A DNA stretch of 64,000 nucleotides from Alkalihalobacillus sp. TS-13 (GCF_019720915.1 NZ_JAHKSI010000001.1:2108001-2172000); one strand, 5' to 3'; positions 17,400 through 29,940 are shown, counted from the stretch's first letter. Program-made: numbers and translations. The notes: a model not told the origin generated them from the sequence alone.

Positions 17400-18671
17400 T
17401 TATGCCATATTTTTGATCAGTTCATTACCGAATTCAGAACATTTAACTTCAGTGGCACCGTCCATTAGACGTGCGAAGTCATATGTCACGACTTTGCTTG
17501 CAATCGTCTTTTCCATAGACTTCATGACCAATTCAGCTGCTTCGGTCCAGCCGATGTGTTCTAACAATAATACCCCTGAAAGAATGACTGAAGATGGGTT
17601 GACTTTATCCAAACCTGCATATTTCGGAGCAGTTCCATGAGTTGCTTCAAAGATAGCATGTCCAGTTTCATAGTTGATGTTCGCTCCTGGAGCGATTCCG
17701 ATTCCACCTACTTGTGCAGCAAGTGCATCTGAAACATAGTCACCGTTCAAGTTCATTGTTGCAACAACATCAAACTCTGCTGGACGTGTAAGGATCTGTT
17801 GAAGGAAGATGTCAGCGATCGCATCCTTGATGATAATCTTGCCAGCAGCTTCAGCATCAGCTTGTGCTTTGTTTGCAACATCCTTACCTTCCGCTTCCAC
17901 GATACGGTCATACTCAGCCCAAGTGAATACCTTATCTCCGAACTCTTCTTCAGCAACTTCGTAACCCCAGTTCTTGAAAGCACCTTCTGTAAACTTCATG
18001 ATGTTTCCTTTATGGACAAGTGTAACGCTCTTACGTCCTTCATTCAGTGCATATTCGATTGCAGCACGTACAAGGCGTTTTGTTCCTTCCTCAGAAACAG
18101 GTTTGATTCCGATACCAGAAGTTTCAGGGAAACGGATTTTATTTGCACCCATTTCTTCTTGCAAGAACTTGATGACTTTCTTGACCTCATCAGAACCTTT
18201 TGCAAATTCGATACCTGCATAGATGTCCTCAGTGTTCTCACGGAAAATGACCATATCAGTATCTTCCGGCTTTTTAAGAGGAGATGGTACGCCTGTGAAG
18301 TAGCGAACTGGGCGTAAGCAAGTAAACAAGTCCAATTCTTGACGCAATGCTACGTTCAATGAACGGATACCACCACCAATAGGAGTCGTCAATGGCCCTT
18401 TGATCGCAAGTATGTATTCACGAATCACATCAAGCGTTTCAGCTGGGAGCCATTCACCTGTTTGATCATAAGCTTTCTGTCCAGCGAGGACTTCCTTCCA
18501 TACAATTCCTTTTTCTCCGTTATATGCTTTTTCAACAGCAGCTTCCAATACTTTAGATGCTGCAGCCCAAATGTCTGGTCCGATTCCGTCACCTTCGATA
18601 TAAGGGATGACCGGTTTGTTCGGTACGTTCAGTACCCCATTATCAACTTTAATACGTTCTCCGTTTGACAA
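17400..18671 (-). CDS. icd: isocitrate dehydrogenase [NADP]
   Basis: A 423-residue NADP-dependent isocitrate dehydrogenase, the same length as the B. subtilis enzyme. The N-terminal segment [16 protein letters not shown] contains the substrate-binding Ser that is the phosphorylation site in E. coli, followed by CLRPVRYF. Later [10 protein letters not shown] and GTAPKYAG supply metal and NADP contacts. Located between citZ and mdh, with a terminator-like hairpin before it, so icd-mdh may be transcribed both from the citZ promoter and from an internal one. Confidence 0.98.
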   Translation of the reverse strand: MSNGERIKVDNGVLNVPNKPVIPYIEGDGIGPDIWAAASKVLEAAVEKAYNGEKGIVWKEVLAGQKAYDQTGEWLPAETLDVIREYILAIKGPLTTPIGGGIRSLNVALRQELDLFTCLRPVRYFTGVPSPLKKPEDTDMVIFRENTEDIYAGIEFAKGSDEVKKVIKFLQEEMGANKIRFPETSGIGIKPVSEEGTKRLVRAAIEYALNEGRKSVTLVHKGNIMKFTEGAFKNWGYEVAEEEFGDKVFTWAEYDRIVEAEGKDVANKAQADAEAAGKIIIKDAIADIFLQQILTRPAEFDVVATMNLNGDYVSDALAAQVGGIGIAPGANINYETGHAIFEATHGTAPKYAGLDKVNPSSVILSGVLLLEHIGWTEAAELVMKSMEKTIASKVVTYDFARLMDGATEVKCSEFGNELIKNMA

Positions 18672-18743
18672 GTTAATTACCTCCTGATCGTAAAATCTTC
18701 TTTTCGTTTTTTATCGTAACAAATTTTTTATCAAATGACTCAT

Positions 18744-18791
18744 AAAAAGCGTCTGATGAGTATCAACCATCATGATGAATCTCATCTGACA
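18744..18791 (-). terminator. citZ-icd intergenic terminator or attenuator
   Basis: GTCTGATGAG (18751-18760) pairs with CTCATCTGAC (18781-18790) with one mismatch and is followed by GC and five T residues on the minus strand. Placed inside the citZ-icd-mdh cluster, it would lower icd-mdh expression relative to citZ. Confidence 0.7.
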
Positions 18792-18818
18792 CTTTAGCAG
18801 TGAGTCGACTTGTTCAAT

Positions 18819-19934
18819 TTAGCGATTTTCTATTGAGATATATTTTTGTTTATCAGGTCCAATGTATTCTGCACGAGGACGAATCAGACGGTTGTTTTCA
18901 TACTGCTCTAAGATGTGTGCTAACCAGCCTGAAACTCTGCTCATCGCGAAAATAGGTGTGAAAAGATCATGTTTTAGACCAAGGCTGTGATAAACGGATG
19001 CTGAGTAGAAATCAACATTAGGAAGCAAACCCTTATCATTCGTCATCAATTCATCCAGCTTTACAGACATGTCATACCACTTGGATTCTCCTGTAATGCC
19101 AGTCAATTGCTTAGACATTTCACGAAGGTGCTTCGCACGCGGGTCTCCGTTCTTATATACACGATGTCCAAATCCCATAATTTTTTCCTTACGTTCAAGT
19201 GCTTCTTTTAAATAAGATTCGACGTTTTCAGGTTCACCGATATCAGTAAGCATCTTCATTACTCTTTCGTTGGCTCCACCATGAAGCGGTCCTTTCAATG
19301 CCCCGATCGCTGCCGTTACACCGGAATAGATATCGGATAGTGTCGCCACACAAACGCGGGCAGTAAATGTTGAAGCGTTGAGCTCATGATCAGCATGAAG
19401 TACTAATGCTTTATTGACAGCTTTTTCGGAAATCTCATCAGGTTCTTCTCCGTTCAGCATGTACAAGAAGTTTGCAGCATAGCTAAGTTTTGTATTTGGT
19501 TGAATGACTTCTTGTCCATCACGTAAACGAGAGATGGCCGCCACGATGGATGCAAGCTTCGCTTGTAGTCGAATCGCTTTTGTGAAATTTGCTTCCTCGT
19601 TCATTTCATCTGCTTCACTATCGTATAAGCCTAAAGCAGATACAGCAGTTCTTACCGCTGCCATTGGATGGATTTCATCAAGCGGAAAGCTTTTCATCAT
19701 ATCCAATACTTGCTGGGGTAAAGCATAATGCTTGGATAATTCAGCATTGAATTTATCCAATTCTTTTTGGTTCGGTAATTTACCATACCAAAGTAAGTAA
19801 ACAACCTCTTCAAAACTTGCATAATCTGCAAGATCGTCAATATTGTAGCCGCGGTATGTCAGTACACCATCGATGATCGAACTTACCGAAGATGTTGTAG
19901 CTACAATGCCTTCTAAACCTCTAGTTGTGGTCAT
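18819..19934 (-). CDS. citZ: citrate synthase
   Basis: A 371-residue type II-like citrate synthase that condenses acetyl-CoA and oxaloacetate. Catalytic His residues lie in GPLHGGANE and GFGHRVYKNGDPRA, and the catalytic Asp region is near LKHDLFTPIFAMSRVSGW. The open frame extends to 19991, but AAAGGAG is spaced 8 bases before ATG 19934, which gives the normal start MTTTRGLEG. First gene of the TCA cluster; two perfect palindromes lie 60-120 bases upstream. Confidence 0.97.
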   Translation of the reverse strand: MTTTRGLEGIVATTSSVSSIIDGVLTYRGYNIDDLADYASFEEVVYLLWYGKLPNQKELDKFNAELSKHYALPQQVLDMMKSFPLDEIHPMAAVRTAVSALGLYDSEADEMNEEANFTKAIRLQAKLASIVAAISRLRDGQEVIQPNTKLSYAANFLYMLNGEEPDEISEKAVNKALVLHADHELNASTFTARVCVATLSDIYSGVTAAIGALKGPLHGGANERVMKMLTDIGEPENVESYLKEALERKEKIMGFGHRVYKNGDPRAKHLREMSKQLTGITGESKWYDMSVKLDELMTNDKGLLPNVDFYSASVYHSLGLKHDLFTPIFAMSRVSGWLAHILEQYENNRLIRPRAEYIGPDKQKYISIENR

Positions 19935-19996
19935 GGCTCTCTCTCCTTTTAATAAAATTGAGTTCTCTGTTCTCTTAATACAATAAAGCACGTGCC

Positions 19997-20019
19997 CAAA
20001 AAGTTTGACGAACTTTTTG
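19997..20019. promoter_or_regulatory. inverted repeat in the citZ upstream region (proximal)
   Basis: CAAAAAGTT (19997-20005) and AACTTTTTG (20011-20019) form a perfect 9-bp inverted repeat with a 5-base spacer. It lies about 63-85 bases before the citZ start. It does not match the CcpC ATAA-N7-TTAT dyad used in B. subtilis. The role (operator or terminator-like stem) is not known. Confidence 0.5.
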
Positions 20020-20031
20020 TATCAAAGAAAA

Positions 20032-20051
20032 TGTTTACCGTGAAGTAAACA
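20032..20051. promoter_or_regulatory. inverted repeat in the citZ upstream region (distal)
   Basis: TGTTTAC (20032-20038) and GTAAACA (20045-20051) form a perfect 7-bp inverted repeat with a 6-base spacer, a typical operator layout. It lies 12 bases from the proximal repeat. I do not recognise the regulator. The rest of the gap up to 20299 shows no gene. Confidence 0.5.
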
Positions 20052-20299
20052 CATTAATTAAGGAAGGATAAAACGCATACATATTAATTATAAACAAGTT
20101 TGTGAACTTTGTGAACGCCTACGACTCGAAAACCTTAATCTATCAACGTAATTCTCTTTATTAAAGGGGCTTTCAGGAAAGGTATTGGCATGGAAATATT
20201 CTCGAATTTCCGCGGGGGATCCGCAAGCCTCAACGCTACAGCATCTTGGAATTCGACCAAATTCGCAAAGCAACATTACCCTTTAACAAAGTCAAACCC

Positions 20300-20761
20300 T
20301 CATGAAATGTAGTTTGCGACTTTCATGACCATATATGCAATTCCGGCTCCAATCAAAGGACCGACTGCGATACCATTAAAGAGACTTACTGCAAGAATTG
20401 TTCCAAACACAAGTGCTGTGGTGATATGCGGGTCCTCTGCAAGGAGCTGGATCCCGTTAGCAGCGATTAATGCAACCGCAATTCCTGATCCGAGTGCAAT
20501 CCAGGCATAAGAGGATTTAAGTGCTTCCCCTAACTGTTTAAAGCCGATATCACCAGTCGCGATTGGAACAAGGACAGCAATGGTAATTATCGTAACACCC
20601 CATTCAATCCCCTTTTTTTGAAAGGTTGGAAAGACTCTATCGCCAAGACCGACCCATTTGATGACGAGCAAAAAAACAACGGCAATCAATAAGGACTTGT
20701 TCTTTGCCCAAAGCGCAATGCCTAATAATACTAACAAAAACAAAGCTGGTTGATCGAACAT
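20300..20761 (-). CDS. ytwI: DUF441 family membrane protein (YtwI-like)
   Basis: A 153-residue, almost wholly hydrophobic protein with four or five membrane segments and Gly-rich turns (GDIGFKQLGEAL, GIAVGPLIGAGIAYMV). It matches the UPF0756/DUF441 family by character and by its position between citZ and ytvI, as in B. subtilis. Function unknown. AGAGGGAGAAGAGA precedes ATG 20761. It is divergent from ytvI, with about 100 bases between. Confidence 0.85.
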   Translation of the reverse strand: MFDQPALFLLVLLGIALWAKNKSLLIAVVFLLVIKWVGLGDRVFPTFQKKGIEWGVTIITIAVLVPIATGDIGFKQLGEALKSSYAWIALGSGIAVALIAANGIQLLAEDPHITTALVFGTILAVSLFNGIAVGPLIGAGIAYMVMKVANYIS

Positions 20762-20865
20762 TCTCTTCTCCCTCTCTAATTATCATTGAATCTTATCGGC
20801 TATAATTGTAAAATAATACTAATCCACAGGGCGACCGACCAACCCTGTCGAAAGGATCGATGCAG

Positions 20866-21984
20866 TTGAATCTTCATTATGTATATAGCTTTTTAAGATT
20901 TCTATTAGTCATTACAATCATCATCTTTACTTTCTATGCCCTGCTGCTCACCGCAAAAGTCACCTACCCATTCATCATTGCTTTTTTCTTAGCCTTGATG
21001 ATCAATCCGCTGGTAAATCTCTTGGAGCGGAAAGGAAAGATGCCTCGGGGAATTGCCGTCATGATCATATTGATCCTATTAATCGGTCTGATCGCCGGTT
21101 TCTTGACCTTATTGATCAGCGAGATGATTTCCGGATTTGGTTATCTTGCTGAAGTGATCCCGCAGCACACCCAGACATTAGTCCATTTCGGTCAAGCGTA
21201 CTTCACCCAGCAAATTTTACCGATCTACTATGATTTGGTAGCAATGTTTAAGAGCCTGGACCCGTCTCAACGTGAAACCGTCATCGGTAACATCCAATCA
21301 ATTGGTGAGAACATTACTGAAAACGTCAAAGCATTCGTCCAATCCGTGTTGATTGGATTGCAGAACTTTTTACTTAGCTTGCCTAATGTTGTCACAGTTA
21401 TGATTTTTTCTTTGCTTGCTACGTTTTTCATCAGTAAGGATTGGTATCGGTTCAAAGGCTGGTTAGAGAGAAAAACCCCCGAACGAACTGTTGAAAGCGG
21501 CAGAAGTGTCTATATCGAGCTTCGTAAAGCACTCGTCGGATTTATTAAAGCACAATTGACACTTATATCGATAACCGCGGGGATCGTACTGGTAGGACTT
21601 CTTATTTTACGAGTTGATTATGCTATTACAATTGCTATTCTGATCGGTATAGTTGATCTCTTGCCTTACCTTGGAACGGGAGCCGTTTTCGTCCCTTGGA
21701 TCATTTATTCCTTTGTCATGGAAGAATTCACCCTGACGATTGGATTATCGATTTTGTACGGTGTTGTTATCATCCAACGACAAATTATGGAACCTAAGAT
21801 TCTATCTACGAGTATAGGATTGGATCCTCTTGCTACATTAATCTCTTTATTCGTAGGTTTCAAGTTATTCGGTTTCCTCGGACTAATCATCGGACCTGTT
21901 ACACTGGTTGTTATTCGAGCTTTGAACCAGGCGAATGTATTCGTGGATGTATGGCATTTCATCATAGGTAAAAAAGCAGCATGA
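20866..21984 (+). CDS. ytvI: sporulation integral membrane protein YtvI (AI-2E transporter family)
   Basis: A 372-residue membrane protein with about eight hydrophobic segments: two near the N-terminus, a long soluble loop (about 85-155) and a C-terminal cluster with VDLLPYLGTG and GLDPLATLISLFVGFKLFG, as in the AI-2E exporter-like superfamily. YtvI is a sporulation-associated member; its substrate is unknown. AAAGGA is only 3 bases from ATG 20860 but 8 bases from TTG 20866, so I prefer the TTG. It is transcribed divergently from the DUF441 gene. Confidence 0.85.
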   Translation: MNLHYVYSFLRFLLVITIIIFTFYALLLTAKVTYPFIIAFFLALMINPLVNLLERKGKMPRGIAVMIILILLIGLIAGFLTLLISEMISGFGYLAEVIPQHTQTLVHFGQAYFTQQILPIYYDLVAMFKSLDPSQRETVIGNIQSIGENITENVKAFVQSVLIGLQNFLLSLPNVVTVMIFSLLATFFISKDWYRFKGWLERKTPERTVESGRSVYIELRKALVGFIKAQLTLISITAGIVLVGLLILRVDYAITIAILIGIVDLLPYLGTGAVFVPWIIYSFVMEEFTLTIGLSILYGVVIIQRQIMEPKILSTSIGLDPLATLISLFVGFKLFGFLGLIIGPVTLVVIRALNQANVFVDVWHFIIGKKAA

Positions 21985-22057
21985 CTTGATGTAGTGGATC
22001 GCCCGCAGAAAAGTAGTGAATTTCATTAATACGGAGTCTAATTAAGGTTATTTAAAG

Positions 22058-22562
22058 TTGATTTTAAACGAAATTCGCGACACTCCTGCGGGAATAGCGA
22101 GCCAAGCAAGACCCCACAGCGATAATGAACTTCTATAATAATGAACTTCGACTAAATACCACCACGTCCTATGGTGAATGTCGAAGTCAGTACATCCTGT
22201 ACAAGTACGTCGTGTGGTGAACGTCGAAATCAGCAGAAGGAAAGCTTCTAAGAATTTTCATCGCAGACACGAAAATGATTTCATTTTTGTGTTGACGTCC
22301 TGTGCAAGTGAGCGAGGAGGCTTGCGGATCTAGGGCTCATACATGAAGTGATGTCTAGCTCAGCGACCAGTCACTTGTATCACTTCAAACTTCCTGCGGC
22401 GGTCTACACATTGATTGACACCTTATGAGTGAGCCCACGAGAGAACCAAGTCTTTGTTTGGTTCGAGCCTCCTCCTCAGTTTACCAGTGACCTACATGAC
22501 TAATCGGGTCGCTTCCGCTTTTCGTCTGCTCGCGGAAAGGGAGTGGATTTCGAAGAAATCAA
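22058..22562 (-). repeat. modular inverted-end repeat, copy R5 (full, double E)
   Basis: The longest copy, about 505 bp, in reverse orientation, with ends TTGATTT (22058) and AAATCAA (22556). All modules are present, and the TTCGAC..GTCGAA part of E is duplicated. It lies in the convergent gap between ytvI and fxsA, 32 bases before the fxsA terminator. A short fragment resembling a terminal module (CGCCCGCAG..GTGAATTTC) lies at about 22002-22026. No gene is supported in 21985-22639. Confidence 0.88.
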
Positions 22563-22595
22563 CACCATTTTTCAACACAGCCTTTATTTAATTTA

Positions 22596-22637
22596 AAAAA
22601 CTAGACTGACTTCACATTTAGTCAGTCCAGTTTTTTT
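22596..22637 (-). terminator. fxsA intrinsic terminator
   Basis: ACTAGACTGACT pairs with AGTCAGTCCAGT around an 8-base loop, flanked by A and T runs on both sides, immediately after the fxsA stop. It may work in both directions. Confidence 0.85.
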
Positions 22638-22639
22638 AG

Positions 22640-23035
22640 TTATCGCCGGATGGTGAATGTAAATTGACCTGAGTCAATTTTCTTTTGTATGAATCGTCTC
22701 ATCCCGATTTTAACGAACGTTCGGGTATAAGGGATCAACAGTAAAAATCCTACAGTATCCGTAATGAAACCCGGGGTCAACAACAAGGATCCCCCTACCA
22801 GGATACAGATGCCGTCTAAAATGACGTCATTCGGTATTTGCGCATTCTGCAATTGGATTTGCGCCAATCTCAGCGTTTGCATGCCTTCTTTTTTGGCAAG
22901 CCATGCGCCAATGATACCTGTCGCGATAATGAGTAGGATCGTAATCGGTACGCCAAATGTATTTCCAGACCAAATCAAAATACCTATTTCCATTGCAGGT
23001 ACGATGATGAGCAATAATAAGAGAATTCGAAACAT
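22640..23035 (-). CDS. fxsA: FxsA family membrane protein
   Basis: A 131-residue FxsA/YtzA-type inner membrane protein with hydrophobic segments at about 1-20, 26-45 and 78-100, and the family-typical LLTPGFITDTVGFLLLIP. E. coli FxsA is known for suppressing F-plasmid exclusion of phage T7; the role in Bacillus is unknown. It lies just downstream of pyk, as in B. subtilis, and may be co-transcribed with it. Confidence 0.92.
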   Translation of the reverse strand: MFRILLLLLIIVPAMEIGILIWSGNTFGVPITILLIIATGIIGAWLAKKEGMQTLRLAQIQLQNAQIPNDVILDGICILVGGSLLLTPGFITDTVGFLLLIPYTRTFVKIGMRRFIQKKIDSGQFTFTIRR

Positions 23036-23086
23036 AGGCTCGCCCCTTCAGAACGGTGTTACTTCCATTATATCGGAAATTACGAC

Positions 23087-24841
23087 TTATAGCACACTTG
23101 TCTTACCGCTGTATACCACACCGCGTGAGCCATCCACTGTTATATCCTGACCATCCTTCAGGATTTTAGTTGCGTTTTCGACTCCTACGATGACAGGAAC
23201 TCCAAGACTTAATCCAACTACAGCCGCATGGCTTGTCAATCCACCTTCTTCGGTTATGATTGCAGCAGCTTTTTTCAATGCCGGCATCATTTCCCGATCT
23301 GTACCGATCGTGACAAGGATATCTCCATCATCGACTTTCGCAGATGCATCTTCTGCATTGTTTGCGACTACAACCTTCCCTGCAACAGAACTTTGTCCGA
23401 TCCCTTGCCCTTTCGCAATGACATCTCCGACTACATGGACCTTCATCAAATTGGTCGTCCCTGTTTCCCCAACAGGAACACCTGCTGTGATAAGGACGAG
23501 GTCCCCGTGATTGACAATGCCGGATTTAAGAGAAGCATTGACTGCAATTTCCAATAATTCGTCTGTGGATCTCGCTTCCTCGCTAAGCTGAGGTGTAACT
23601 CCCCATACGAGGGACATTCTTCGGCATACCACTTCTGAACTCGTCACCGCAATGATCGCAGCTTCAGGACGGTATTTTGAAATCATACGTGCAGTATGAC
23701 CACTTTCGGTCGGAGCAATGATCGCAGAGATATTCAAGTTGTAAGCAGTATGAGAAACAGATTGACTGATCGCATCCGTAACAGTCAACTTGCTTGATTT
23801 GCTTCTAGAGTGAAGGATATCTGCATGATTCATCGCGGTTTCTGCCTTCATTGCAATCTTATGCATCGTTTGAACAGCTTCAATTGGATAAAGACCTGCA
23901 GCTGTTTCACCTGAAAGCATGATTGCATCTGTTCCATCAAAGATCGCATTCGCAACGTCACTAGCTTCAGCACGTGTAGGACGTGGATTGCGCTGCATGG
24001 AGTCAAGCATCTGAGTAGCTGTAATAACAGGTTTCCCTTTATCGTTACACTTACGGATCAGCTCTTTTTGGACGAGAGGAACTTCCTCTGCAGGGATTTC
24101 AACACCAAGATCTCCACGAGCTACCATCAAACCATCAGAAACTTCAAGAATTTCGTTGATATTATCGACGCCTTCCTGGTTTTCGATTTTTGGGATGATC
24201 TGGATATGCTCTGCATTATGGCGTTCAAGGATTTCACGGATTTCTAATACGTCTGATGCCCGGCGTACGAAAGAGGCCGCAATAAAATCGACTCCCTGAC
24301 GGATTCCAAACTCGATATCACGTGCATCCTTGTCTGTGATACCAGGTAGATTGACGGAAACGTTCGGGACATTGACACCTTTTTTGTTTTTCAATGTACC
24401 GCTGTTCAATACATGCGTTTGGAGCTGGTTGTTTTCTACTTTTCTGACTTCAAGTTCAATAAGGCCATCATCAAGCAGGATCGTTGAACCGACCCTGACA
24501 TCATCCACCAGGCCGGGATAAGTGACTGAAATCTTCGTATCATCTCCAGAAACCTCTTCCATGGATACGATAAGGTCTTGTCCAGCTTTCAATTCAACTT
24601 CTCCATTTTCCAATGTGCCTGTTCGAATTTCCGGCCCTTTCGTATCAAGTAGAATTGCTACTGTTTTACCAGTCTTTTCAGCTGCCTGACGGATATTTTT
24701 GATACGAGCACCGTGTTCGTCAAAATCCCCATGTGAAAAATTCAGTCGTGCGACGTTCATCCCTGCATTGATCAGTGATGTCAATGTTTCTATCGTTTCA
24801 CTTGCTGGTCCTATGGTACAAACAATCTTGGTATTTCTCAT
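23087..24841 (-). CDS. pyk: pyruvate kinase
   Basis: A 584-residue Bacillus-type pyruvate kinase catalysing the last step of glycolysis. N-terminal [15 protein letters not shown], active-site [10 protein letters not shown] and [12 protein letters not shown], and the ATQMLDSM segment are clear. An extra C-terminal PEP-utilising swivel domain (about 480-584) includes [10 protein letters not shown], which explains the length relative to about 470-residue enzymes. AAGGAGG is 3 bases from ATG 24844 and 6 bases from ATG 24841, so I use the latter. It follows pfkA in a pfkA-pyk operon. Confidence 0.98.
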   Translation of the reverse strand: MRNTKIVCTIGPASETIETLTSLINAGMNVARLNFSHGDFDEHGARIKNIRQAAEKTGKTVAILLDTKGPEIRTGTLENGEVELKAGQDLIVSMEEVSGDDTKISVTYPGLVDDVRVGSTILLDDGLIELEVRKVENNQLQTHVLNSGTLKNKKGVNVPNVSVNLPGITDKDARDIEFGIRQGVDFIAASFVRRASDVLEIREILERHNAEHIQIIPKIENQEGVDNINEILEVSDGLMVARGDLGVEIPAEEVPLVQKELIRKCNDKGKPVITATQMLDSMQRNPRPTRAEASDVANAIFDGTDAIMLSGETAAGLYPIEAVQTMHKIAMKAETAMNHADILHSRSKSSKLTVTDAISQSVSHTAYNLNISAIIAPTESGHTARMISKYRPEAAIIAVTSSEVVCRRMSLVWGVTPQLSEEARSTDELLEIAVNASLKSGIVNHGDLVLITAGVPVGETGTTNLMKVHVVGDVIAKGQGIGQSSVAGKVVVANNAEDASAKVDDGDILVTIGTDREMMPALKKAAAIITEEGGLTSHAAVVGLSLGVPVIVGVENATKILKDGQDITVDGSRGVVYSGKTSVL

Positions 24842-24911
24842 CATGTTCCTCCTTGAATTTCACTCTTCTATAAGCTTCTAAGAAAGATGGCGGACCTTTC
24901 TACGGAAACTT

Positions 24912-26972
<2,061 letters not shown>

Positions 26973-26973
<1 letters not shown>

Positions 26974-27827
26974 CACTCTTCACCTCCTTCGTGAATATCC
27001 AATACATTTGCAAGTGTCGATTTCATTTTTGTTCGATGTATTACTGCATCCAACTGGCCGTGTTTCAATAGAAATTCTGCCGTTTGGAAATCCTCCGGCA
27101 GGTCTTGCCTGATTGTCTGCTCAATGATCCTGCGGCCGGCGAACCCTATCAGTGCTTGGGGTTCAGCAAAATTATAATCCCCTACAGATGCAAAACTTGC
27201 AGAAACGCCCCCTGTAGTAGGGTGAGTCATGACAGAAATAAATAATAATCCTTCTTCATGATGACGTTTCAATGCAACACTTGTTTTTGCCATTTGCATC
27301 AGGCTCAGGACACCTTCTTGCATTCTAGCTCCACCAGATGCGGTAAAGATGATGAAAGGCTTTTGCTCATCTGTAGCTACTTCGATTCCCCTTGTAATCT
27401 TTTCACCTACAACTGAACCCATGCTTCCCATCCTGAAGTGCGCGTCCATCACTGCGAAAACGATGGAATGCCCATCTATGTCCCCTTTTCCGGTCACAAC
27501 AGCTTCATTGATTCCTGTTTTCTTCTGATCTTTTTCGATCGTTTCCAAGTAATTCGGAAAGTTCAACGGGTTTTCTGTTTGCATTTCTTGATTGATTTCA
27601 CTAAACGTACCTTGATCAATGATCAGGTTGATGCGTTCTTTTGCGGTCATCCGGAAATGATGATCACATGACACACACACTTTATGAGCTTTATTAAGTT
27701 CCTTTGTCGTCATGATGGATTTACAAACTGGACATTTGGTCATCAATCCTTCAGGAACATCTTGCTTTACTCGATCAGATGGGATCGTTGCATATTTTCT
27801 TTTTTTGGCAAACAAGTCTTTCAACAA
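26973..27827 (-). CDS. accD: acetyl-CoA carboxylase carboxyltransferase subunit beta
   Basis: A 284-residue beta subunit. The N-terminal zinc ribbon uses Cys32, Cys35, Cys51 and Cys54, followed by the carboxyltransferase fold with [12 protein letters not shown] and [13 protein letters not shown]. The open frame runs back to 27881 without a ribosome site; GGAGG lies 9 bases before TTG 27827, which gives the usual MLKDLFAKK start, so I use this rare start codon. It follows the GntR-family regulator and overlaps accA. Confidence 0.97.
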
Positions 27828-27943
27828 GTTGTTGCACCTCCATAAAACGCTATAAAAAATTTCAAGCACCATGACAGCCACACCGGCGCCAGAAGATAGA
27901 TTGAAGAGTTGGCTTTGGTACCAGAACTAAGTATTTTTATTCA

Positions 27944-28579
27944 TCACTGCTGAAATCTCTGGATGGAAGCTAACTGCGTTTCCTCCACCCCAGCCTGGAT
28001 TAACGATGTAATGTCCCGGTAGTCGGATAAACAATATGTGGAATCCGGTCTAGAACCTGTGTCATCGTATTCATTCAATTCAATCCATAGCCGGTACAGC
28101 AAAAAGTTTTGTGCCGCATCAAAAATAATTTTGAAAAAGTCCCAATCCATGGGAGAAGGGACATCTTTTGCATCGTATTTCTCCATACGTTCAAGCTGAG
28201 CCTGCAATTTCAAAATCTGTTCATTCGTCCTTCTCTCAGCAGCAAGTACGATTGCATTTTTCTCGATGAGGTATCTTGTTTCCGCGAGTTCCTTCCTTGC
28301 TGTCGTATCATTCAATATAAAGGAAGCAAGCACCTCGACAAGGCGATGCTTCCTTGGTTCTTTAATAAATGTCCCTTCGCCTCTACGTGTTTCAATCAAC
28401 CCTAGTAATTCCATCGCCCTCAGTGCTTCACGGACAGAGGATCTGCCAACGTTGAGCCTTTCTGACAATTCTCTTTCTGAAGGCAGCTTGTCCCCTGGTT
28501 GAAGCCGGTCATCAAACATGATCGTTTTCAGCTTTTTTAAAATCTCTACGAACATCTTTTCACGAGGTTTGGCTGTCAT
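27944..28579 (-). CDS. GntR/FadR-family transcriptional regulator
   Basis: A 211-residue regulator. The N-terminal winged helix has PGDKLPSERELSERLNVGRSSVREALRAM followed in the wing by RRGEGTFI, the classic FadR-subfamily pattern, and a helical C-terminal domain (about 80-205) resembles a shortened FCD ligand domain. It lies between ytsJ and accDA on the same strand, so malate oxidation or malonyl-CoA supply are candidate targets. A TGGTCAGACCA operator of the FadR type lies before ytsJ. The start is the ATG at 28579, with a weak GGGTG before it. Ligand unknown. Confidence 0.9.
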   Translation of the reverse strand: MTAKPREKMFVEILKKLKTIMFDDRLQPGDKLPSERELSERLNVGRSSVREALRAMELLGLIETRRGEGTFIKEPRKHRLVEVLASFILNDTTARKELAETRYLIEKNAIVLAAERRTNEQILKLQAQLERMEKYDAKDVPSPMDWDFFKIIFDAAQNFLLYRLWIELNEYDDTGSRPDSTYCLSDYRDITSLIQAGVEETQLASIQRFQQ

Positions 28580-28609
28580 TAATAAGGCACCCACTTTTCA
28601 GAGGCTGTT

Positions 28610-29848
28610 TTATTTTTCATCAATCAGAGCTAAACGGCGGGTCTTCGCTGCAATTTCCTCTGGATCGACCTCGATTCGAGCCACACCTGTTTCCATTGCG
28701 GCTTTTGCGACTGAAGCCGCCACCGCAGGGGCAACTCTCGGATCGAAAGGTGCCGGAATGACATAGTCATCTGCTAACTCAGTCGGTTGAATAAGATCAG
28801 CAATTGCATAAACGGCTGCGATCTTCATTTCTTCGTTGATATGTGTAGCACGTGTATCTAGTGCTCCACGGAAAATCCCAGGGAAAGCAAGGACGTTATT
28901 CACCTGGTTGGCAAAGTCAGAGCGGCCTGTTCCAATCACTTTAGCACCTGCTTCTTTCGCTTCACCTGGCATGATTTCAGGGATCGGGTTCGCCATAGCA
29001 AAAATGATCGGATCATCGTTCATTGTTTTCACCATGTCAGGCGTCAATGCACCTTCAACAGATACACCGATAAAGACATCCATTCCTTTGACTGCTTCTT
29101 CTAACGATCCTTCTACTTGCTGTCGGTTCGTGAAGTGAGCGACCTCTGCTTTGACCCTGTTCATCCCATAAGGACGTCCTTCATAAATCGCACCTTTAGA
29201 GTCACACATGATGATGTCTTTGACACCGAATCTGTTCAGAAGCTTGATGATGGCGATTCCAGCAGAACCAGCACCATTTACTACGACTTTGATTGAAGAC
29301 ATCGACTTTCCAGTCAATTTAAGAGCATTCACCAACCCAGCCACTGTTACGATTGCGGTGCCGTGTTGATCATCATGGAAAATCGGAATGTTCGTTTCTT
29401 TTTTCAAACGCTCTTCGATTATGAAACAGTTTGGCGCAGCGATATCTTCCAGATTGACCCCACCGAAAGTCGGTTCGAGCAATTTGACTGTCTGTACAAT
29501 CTGATCGACATCATTCGTATCAAGACAAATCGGAAAAGCGTCTACCCCAGCAAAGCTTTTGAATAGAACAGCCTTCCCTTCCATGACAGGGAGTGCTGCT
29601 TCCGGACCGATATTGCCGAGCCCCAATACCGCTGTTCCGTCAGAAACTACAGCAACAGTATTCCCTTTCATCGTATATTCATAGACTCTGTTTTTATCTT
29701 CATAAATATCCTTGCAAGGTTCTGCGACACCAGGAGAATAAGCAAGACTCAAATCAGTCGCATTTCTCACTGGTACTTTTGCTTTGGATTCTAGTTTACC
29801 TTGGTTGATTCTGTGCATATGCAGTGCTTCTTCTCGAGAAACAGACAT
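28610..29848 (-). CDS. ytsJ: NADP-dependent malic enzyme YtsJ
   Basis: A 412-residue short malic enzyme that decarboxylates malate to pyruvate with NADP. The substrate region has NRVYEYTMKGNTVAVVSDG, metal ligands lie in FHDDQHGTA, the Rossmann motif is VVNGAGSAGIAI, and IFAMANPIPEI follows. YtsJ is the main NADPH-forming malic enzyme of B. subtilis. The promoter sits just after dnaE, giving a leader of about 245 bases, with a FadR-type operator just past the start point. It is followed at 30 bases by the regulator gene. Confidence 0.96.
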   Translation of the reverse strand: MSVSREEALHMHRINQGKLESKAKVPVRNATDLSLAYSPGVAEPCKDIYEDKNRVYEYTMKGNTVAVVSDGTAVLGLGNIGPEAALPVMEGKAVLFKSFAGVDAFPICLDTNDVDQIVQTVKLLEPTFGGVNLEDIAAPNCFIIEERLKKETNIPIFHDDQHGTAIVTVAGLVNALKLTGKSMSSIKVVVNGAGSAGIAIIKLLNRFGVKDIIMCDSKGAIYEGRPYGMNRVKAEVAHFTNRQQVEGSLEEAVKGMDVFIGVSVEGALTPDMVKTMNDDPIIFAMANPIPEIMPGEAKEAGAKVIGTGRSDFANQVNNVLAFPGIFRGALDTRATHINEEMKIAAVYAIADLIQPTELADDYVIPAPFDPRVAPAVAASVAKAAMETGVARIEVDPEEIAAKTRRLALIDEK

Positions 29849-29891
29849 AAGTTCATCTCCCTTATTCTTTTAGCTTTGTTACATTCTAAAG

Positions 29892-29940
29892 TTGATTCTT
29901 TATTACAAATTTCTTTAAGCGAAATTTGCGGCTCCCGATC
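29892..29940. repeat. decayed end of the modular repeat in the ytsJ leader
   Basis: GTTGATTCTTT and TTTAAGCGAAATTTGCGG resemble the R end of the modular repeat (GTTGATTTTAAGCGAAATTTGCGAC), interrupted and without the opposite end. It lies in the untranslated leader of ytsJ. Confidence 0.4.

Noticed and set aside
17799-18317. A 172-residue plus-strand frame opposite icd
   Set aside because: Complete antisense overlap with a highly conserved enzyme; composition looks like a shadow frame.
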